From Euryodendron excelsum (taxonomy: Eukaryota; Streptophyta; Magnoliopsida; Ericales; Pentaphylacaceae), in the NCBI GenBank assembly GCA_033060915.1, contig CM065388.1, forward strand, positions 39,495,001 to 39,559,000: DNA of 64,000 bases. The letters run 5' to 3'. The notes under the pieces were generated by a model, which saw only the letters and a program-made list of their open reading frames with translations, ran no database searches and was not told where the DNA came from. Of this stretch, positions 58,369-64,000 are shown piece after piece. Each line of letters starts with the position of its first letter. Positions within the stretch are counted from its first letter, which is position 1. Made by a program: the position numbers and the translations under genes.

Positions 58369-59736
58369 TGGGTGTTGACAAAGAGAGAAATTTAATTTAT
58401 TTTTCAATTTGGGTGCTGATTTAACTTAATTCAGTAATCTGTCATTTCAAATTGTGTTTTTAATAAAAACGTTTTTTCAAAAAGCATTTCTTAGTTGTAT
58501 TTTACTAACCTATAAATACAGAAAAAGTAAAAATACACCAACATTTATGATAATACACCAGCATATAAATGTTTTTTCAAGTAACTTTTTTTAAAAATAA
58601 TACTTTTTGAAAAAGCGTTTCTTTCTTATTAAAAATGCCATTTGTAATAGCGTTTATAGCTTTACCAATTCGCCTATACCCGATCTTCCCTCTCCCTTGC
58701 TCATCTATATCTCTCCCTCTCTCATCTCACTGCCATCTCTCGATCTCTCTCTGTTGTCACTCTCCCTTCCACCTCACAAGCTTTGGCTAAACCACCTTCA
58801 CTGATGAGCTGCTTCCTCCATGCGAGCGCCGATATGTCTGCCTTTTCTTTCACCTCAACTTGAACCTGAATCTCATTGGTATTGTATCCTATCAACCAAA
58901 AAAATTCCAAAATCAAAACGGATGCTTCTCTGGCTAAAATCATCGGCGAGTCCTTCATGTAGGGTTTGATCCCCTAAAGGAAAACCGGCCGAGGCAATCT
59001 AGCACGAGCTTCGCAAGGTTTTGCGCAAGCTTCAAAGCTGCAGGAACTTCTTCGCAGAGTTTGGCAACATCGGAGAGATGTGTTACGATATACTTCTGAA
59101 GGCTGCAACTACACATCATTTTGCATAATGATGCGATCTCCAATTGAGACGATTATTATTACCCACCTCTTGGTCGTATTTAGCTAATTTAGCAATGGTT
59201 GTCTTCTCGTTGTCGGAAGGTAGGGTTTTGGTGAAGGGAACAACTGCCGTTGGTAGCGACAGCGAGAGGTCAATAATGAGGTGTTCGGGCAATTTGGTGT
59301 CAATGGAGGTTTGGATGAAATCAAGGTGTTCTTGCAACTCGTTGTAGCGGCATTGGAAGGCGGAGAGGGCAGAGAGAGATTGAGAGATGGGAGTTAGACG
59401 AGAGAGGGAGAGAAAGAGATGAGTGAGGGAGAGGGAAGATTAGATTTAGAAAGCTATAAACGCCATTACAAATGACGTTTTTAAAAAGAAAGAAACTCTT
59501 TTTCAAAAAGTGTTATTTTTACAAAATGCTAATTGAAAAAGCATTTATATGCTAGTTTGTTTTCACTTTTCTATAAGTATAGGCTAGTAAAATACAACTA
59601 AGAAATGTTTTTTGAAAAAGTGTTTTTATTAAAAACGTCATTTGAATGGCGCTTAACCAGAATTGCTGAATAAAGTTGAATCAACACCCAGGTTAGAAAA
59701 TAAGTTAAATTTCCCTCTTTGTCAAGGAAATTAGCC
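58369..59736. mobile_element. Pack-MULE-like element
   Basis: Long terminal inverted repeats (about 58375-58765 and 59358-59725, roughly 370-395 bp and similar throughout) enclose about 590 bp with a host-gene fragment and no transposase. Long TIRs with a captured gene piece are the hallmark of Pack-MULEs. Flanks share CCAATAC (58362-58368 and 59737-59743), compatible with a decayed 8-9-bp target duplication. The left TIR seems to lack about 10 bp at its tip. Confidence 0.75.
58722..59337 (-). pseudogene. FRIGIDA-like gene fragment captured in the MULE
   Basis: On the minus strand three frames give, in order, HLDFIQTSIDTKLPEHL with LPSDNEKTTIAKLAKYD, then IASLCKMMCSCSLQKYIV with EEVPAALKLAQNLAKLVLDC, then KDSPMILAREASVLILEFF with ALAWRKQLISEGGLAKACE. 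This follows the N-terminal half of plant FRIGIDA-like proteins as I know them. Two frameshifts (near 59120 and 58955) separate the parts. Introns of the parent gene could not be judged. The end runs into the inner edge of the left TIR. Confidence 0.75.
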
Positions 59737-60156
59737 CCAATACCAACCCATTTGTCCGTTGGATGCCTTTGAGAAAATTAAAAGAAGTTTGTAACCATAG
59801 GTCCAAAACTTAAACCACCCACTAGACAATATGGTGAAACACATGGGAAACTGTGCTATGTAGTTATCAAACTCATGCATAGACCACAAACATACTCCTT
59901 GAAAATTGAAAAAAGTTTGAAGTATGAAGAGAGAAAGAGGGAGATTTGAGGACCGAAGTTGCTGCCGGAGGATGTTGCTGGCTATGAATGCCGGACACAA
60001 AAATGGTAACCGAGTAGGACAATCAAGGATCCAACGATCGAGTTAAAGATCAAATCGAAAAAAGAAAAAGGTATGGGTGAGAGAGAAAGAATGAGAACAT
60101 GCAAGTTGATGAACTTAGAGACCAAACCAAAAATAGAAAGAAGTGTGGGAGAGAGG
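59737..60156. other. Flank between the MULE and the second Ogre-like LTR
   Basis: No gene or repeat is recognised. A purine-rich run at 60055-60095 precedes the LTR edge. Confidence 0.5.
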
Positions 60157-61483
60157 TGTCGCGCTTCGATTTTTGGGTGTCCAAGGTCCTTTCGGCTCGG
60201 AGACCAAAACCACGGAACTCTGTCACTAGAACTTATCCTCCTAGAAGGACAAGTGTGACTAGGTTTGAGAATTGGGTTTGACTAAGGGTTTTTCAGAAGA
60301 ATAGGAGTCGCCACCTAGCTTGATTAAGGTGAGTTAGGTCACCTAAAACTAAGTGTTAATCCAAAGATCAAACTTAGGGCTTTTGAAAAAGATTTTGAAA
60401 ACTCCCCCAAGAGTGGGTTTTTAATAAAATAGGTTGTTTGGCAACCTTAGGAAAGATTTAAGCCCTTTTTGAAAATAACACTATTTTGGTATTTCGAAAA
60501 CAGAAATCTATGGTTCGGGGGTTGGTTACGTGTAAGAAAGATATCCTAAGATCATCACCCTACCCCGCCCTTTTGGTACCTACATGTCTAATCACCCTTC
60601 GTTCACTCACTAGAATAACCGGTTACCATTGTCCACTTAATATCCATTTTAGAACTTTGAAAATGGGGCTTAGTCTTCACTTTTCGGATGAATGATGCAT
60701 GATGCAAGTTTTGGAAGGAGTTTGAAAACATGGGAGTTTTGAAGGGGTTTGAGATAGAAATTTTAACTTGATAGAAATTTTGAAAAGAGGATTGGAGTTG
60801 AAATAGAAGTTATGACCGCACCATTTTAGGTTGCCTACGTATCTCATTTAGCGAAAATCAGGTTATTCGTAGTTCGGCAAGAGCCCGATGGAAAATAGGC
60901 GCTTTAGGGCCTTTGGAAAGTTTGAAGACGCTTTGAGGTCTTTGGAAAAGTTTAAGACACTTAGAGGTCTTTGGAAAAGTTAAAGATGCTTTGTGGTCTT
61001 AAAAGCTTTGACTTGGAATGGGATAGCGGAGTGTTTTGAAAATATTTTTTGATCAAATTAAGGGATCTTTGGTAAATGCTTTGGAGTAAATCAAGAGAGT
61101 TTGAGATTGTTTTTGAAGTCTTGTTTTGAAAACGTTGGAGGTATGACTTTGGAATGTTTTGATAAATTAGTTTTTTAAAATGGCTTTTGAAATTAGCTAA
61201 TGGTTTGGAGTCCTAATATGGACAACCTTGGAGGTTGCTCTTGCTATATCACTTTCCCCTAGAATCCCTAACCATGAAAGGGGTAGGAACATCTTAGGCT
61301 TGTGACATTTTAAAAAACATGTTTGGAAATACTTTGAAGATGGGATGTGGGAACATTTGAAGAGGTTATGGAGTTGGCTTTTTGAAATCTCAAGAGAGTA
61401 GGAGGTTTCGGAAAAATGAGTCATGAGAATAGTTTTAAGTGGATAGATCATTAAAAAGGAGGTCCATGAGTTGGAACCTTAAA

Positions 61484-61790
61484 GTATACTAACTTAGGTT
61501 CGGTTGACCTATGGTTAGGGGTGACCTAAGGTTAACTAATTAGGGTTAGGTTAATCTAAGTTCGGAAAACTAAGGTTAAGTTAACCTAGGTTGGATTGAA
61601 CTAGGGTTAACTAACTAAGGTTGGGTTAACTTAGGGTTAAGGTGACCTAGGGTTAACTAACTCGGGTTAGGTTAACCAAAGGGTTGGACAACTAGGGTTA
61701 AGTTAACCTAGGGTTGAATAACTAGGGTCAAATTAACCTAGGGTTGGTCAACTAGGGTCAAGTTAACCTAGGGTTAAATTGGAAGATGAT
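61484..61790. repeat. CTAGGGTTAAGTTAAC-type degenerate tandem repeat
   Basis: About 20 variants of (C)TAGGGTTAA(G)TTAACCTAG follow one another with spacing of about 12-22 bp. It lies within the Ogre-like LTR. A weaker counterpart (CCTAGGGTTAAGG, CCTAGGGTTGAAGG) occurs at 29465-29525 in the first LTR. Confidence 0.85.
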
Positions 61791-63022
61791 TTTGAAAAGT
61801 TATTTGATGCACTTTTAGAAAGAGTTTTGAAAAACAAAACATGTTATGCAATAAACTTTGGTAAGGCATCTTTTTAAAGATCATTTCCATAAAAATTTTG
61901 ATTTTAGCCAAGAGTATGGTTTGTTTGGGTGGTGCTTGGAGACCATTCCAAAGAAGGCTCCCTTATGACCATTATAACCATTATCTTGGCAAGAGTGCAA
62001 GGGGTCAAAAATCAATATGATAACAACTTTTTGAAACACCATTTTTAATGCAAAGATGGAGATAATGAATTTTGGAAACCATCTTTGGAAAAGGATTTTT
62101 GAAAACCATTTTCCAAGGAGACCATTCCAACAAGAGAGGATTCCTATGGCCAAACAAAAGGGAGACCACTCAAGAGAGGGCTCCATGGGGCCATTTCAAC
62201 CACTAAACTTAAAAGAATGAAAACCTTGGAATTTGGAGAGCTTGAAAACAATTCTTATGCAAGTCAATATGCCATGATGCCAAAAAGAGAGTTAGGGGGT
62301 TAGTAGGGGATCTTTTAGGGTATGATTTCTAAGGTCTCATCCTAAACTTCAAGGAGCCAACTCTTAGAACTATTTTTGAAAGAAATATAGAGCTTGGAAT
62401 GGTATGAAACTAAGAGTAATGTAAGCACTGTAGAACATGGTAATAAGCATAAAAATGAAACCAAGCACACAAGACATGATCAAAATAGTAATTTGCAAGG
62501 GGTCATTATCACATACAAGGCTTTTAGGTTACACCACATAAACAAGAGGCTCCTAGGCCATACCATCTTAAAGTAGGCTAGTGAGAGATCCCCCTACATG
62601 GTGGCTCTCAATTGCTTTCCTTTAGGCATGATCTAAGAGCCCTCTTGGCTCAAGCATGCAAGAATCGGGGGTTGAAGATGGGGATTAAAATAGAGAATAG
62701 CCTAAGTAGACTAGGAGGGAGAAGAGAAGAGTGGGGGAAGACAAAAATGTAAAAGGGATACCACCTTTTGCCTTCAACACACTTGTAGTCTTCAATGGAT
62801 GTCTTGATTAGAGCTTGAATGACTTCAAGAAAGTTTGAAGGGCTGGAGGGGAGTGTTTAATGGTGTATAAGGCCTTGTAGATGAAGTGTATAGGCTTGAG
62901 GGAGGTGAAATCTAGCCTAAGTGTTGGACGAGAAGATTATGTATGGAGATTCGTGATTCTGGAACAATTTCAGCAGGCTTCACATCAATTTTAGAGATGG
63001 AATATGCACAGGGGGAGGCTAG

Positions 63023-63030
63023 TATTTATA
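63023..63030 (-). promoter_or_regulatory. TATA box of Ogre-like LTR 2
   Basis: The minus strand reads CCTATAAATACTAG, the same setting as 31321-31328 in the first LTR. Confidence 0.65.
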
Positions 63031-63189
63031 GGCAAACTGGAAAAGGCCTGCCACATGTGCTACATGTGCCTGGCCTGGCCAAAATTTGCCCTGGTGCATG
63101 TAGCACATGTGTAGGTACCGTTCCATTGCCAGAATGACACGTGGCACCCAGTGTACTGGTTAAATCTCGACGGTTGATCGAAATTTGGT

Positions 63190-64000
63190 CAATCTGATCA
63201 AAATTTCAGCGCATGTAGCATACGCTCCATCACCAGGAAGGTTCGTTTAAACTTTGTCTTGATAATTGAACCAACCGGAAAGGTTTCGGGGAAATCGGCC
63301 GCACTCGGGATGTTCTCCTAGGGCTTCTTGTGAACTTTCGTGTTTTTAAAAAGTTTAAATTGTGTCCAGAAGCGTGGGATATCGTCTCGGGAAGTGTGCA
63401 TAAAAGGACATCTTTGCGGAGCGTCTGTGATACGCTCCGAGGGTGTTCGAAAGTAGTTATTTTTGTGCCGTGTGATAGAAGCCTTCGGGAAGCGATCTTT
63501 TCAATCGGATCGTACCGATGGAAACTACTCTGGAAATACTTTTGGAAATTCCTATATTTACGCATTTCCCAAGACGTTTGACGGTGCGCTTTAATCAGAG
63601 AATTGGGAAAAAAGTCAACTTTAGCAGAGCGTCTGCGAGACGCTCCAAGGGTTGTTGAAAGTAGTAGTGTTTAAGCCATACAATGAAGGGCTTCGAGAGG
63701 CAATCTATTTGATCGAGCTGTATCGATGGAAAGATCTATGAACGAGCTTTCGGGAATTCCCTGGTATACGCATTTCTCAAGTCATTTGACGGTGCGTTAT
63801 AACCAAGGAATCAGGGAGAAAGGGTAATTTCGGCGGAGCGTCTGCGAGACGCTCCAGGAAACTTTTATCGAGTCGTGAGTGTTTAGTGTTGTGAGGTCTT
63901 CCTTAGGTTAAACGGGGGCTCATGACAAGATCCGTCATTCAGTAACCAAGGACCGGTGTTGTTTTGGGGTGCGTTCGGGTCGCCAAGGGCAAAATGGTCA
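63190..64000. repeat. 208-bp tandem repeat with a hairpin in each unit
   Basis: Hairpins at 63208-63228, 63418-63438, 63626-63646 and 63835-63855 lie 208-210 bp apart. The best ones read GGAGCGTCT-GCG-AGACGCTCC, a 9-bp stem. Shared unit phrases include TTTGACGGTGCG and GGAAATTCC or GGGAATTCC. The array lies upstream of the LTR TATA box, in the regulatory part. Confidence 0.88.

Larger units (their letters stand above)
60157..64000 (-). repeat. Second Ogre-like LTR, running off the window
   Basis: It starts TGTCGCGCTTCG and then follows the same order as 28534-32850: the GTGAGTTAGGTCACCTAAAAC phrase (about 60330), long GAAAAGTTT-type low complexity, the minus-strand TATA box, and tandem units with CAAAATGGTCA at the end. 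No primer site lies on its left, so it is the 3' LTR of a minus-strand element or a solo LTR. It is a diverged relative of the first LTR, not a close copy. Confidence 0.7.

Noticed and set aside
61484..61790. Interstitial telomere array
   Set aside because: The unit is not TTTAGGG; it is a longer CCTAGG-centred unit with irregular spacing inside an LTR.
63190..64000. CRISPR-like spaced palindromes
   Set aside because: The whole 208-bp unit is repeated, not only the palindrome, and this is plant nuclear DNA in an LTR.

Overview
This window is plant nuclear DNA, most likely from a eudicot with a repeat-rich genome, possibly woody. The evidence is an intronless EIX2-type leucine-rich-repeat receptor-like protein (RLP) gene with a paralogous pseudogene, Tat-lineage Ty3/gypsy retrotransposons with a second RNase H, giant Ogre-like LTRs, a MULE carrying a FRIGIDA-like gene piece, and GT-AG introns. 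I saw no rRNA, tRNA or CRISPR. The species cannot be named from the sequence.

Layout. 1-10136: a Tat-lineage Ty3/gypsy element (plus strand; only about 14 bp of its 5' LTR lie outside the window) with decayed gag-pol and a separate antisense, spliced gene. It sits inside a minus-strand gypsy element (10137-13200), which sits at the edge of a duplicated block. 13201-26416 and 34461-40942: two copies of that block, each with one RLP gene on the minus strand. Copy A (15397-22814) is a pseudogene cut by a 4384-bp non-autonomous LTR retrotransposon. Copy B (36054-39092) is intact. Copy A also carries two apparent solo LTRs (13572-14110 and 24807-25825). Copy B preserves the unoccupied site for three of these insertions. 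26417-34460: diverged RLP-upstream modules, a Helitron-like hairpin, a minus-strand Ogre-like LTR of about 4.3 kb with a tRNA-Arg-type primer site (28514-32850), a MITE, and sequence I cannot assign.

40943-42590: more upstream modules and an unidentified exon-like stretch. 42591-57528: a second Tat-lineage element (14.9 kb, near-perfect target duplication) with decayed gag-pol and a large antisense gene of the plant mobile domain (PMD) type. 57529-60156: a flank with a long GA microsatellite, then a Pack-MULE-like element with ~370-395-bp terminal inverted repeats around a FRIGIDA-like fragment. 60157-64000: a second Ogre-like LTR on the minus strand, running off the window, with a 208-bp tandem repeat that carries hairpins.

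How it fits together. The only gene likely to make a normal protein is RLP copy B, a membrane immune-type receptor without a kinase. The rest is mostly a layered record of insertion and decay. The most interesting signal is that two different Tat elements each carry an antisense cargo gene of a different family, each interrupted by a short phase-0 GT-AG intron that joins open frames. One of these has its own TATA box inside the element.
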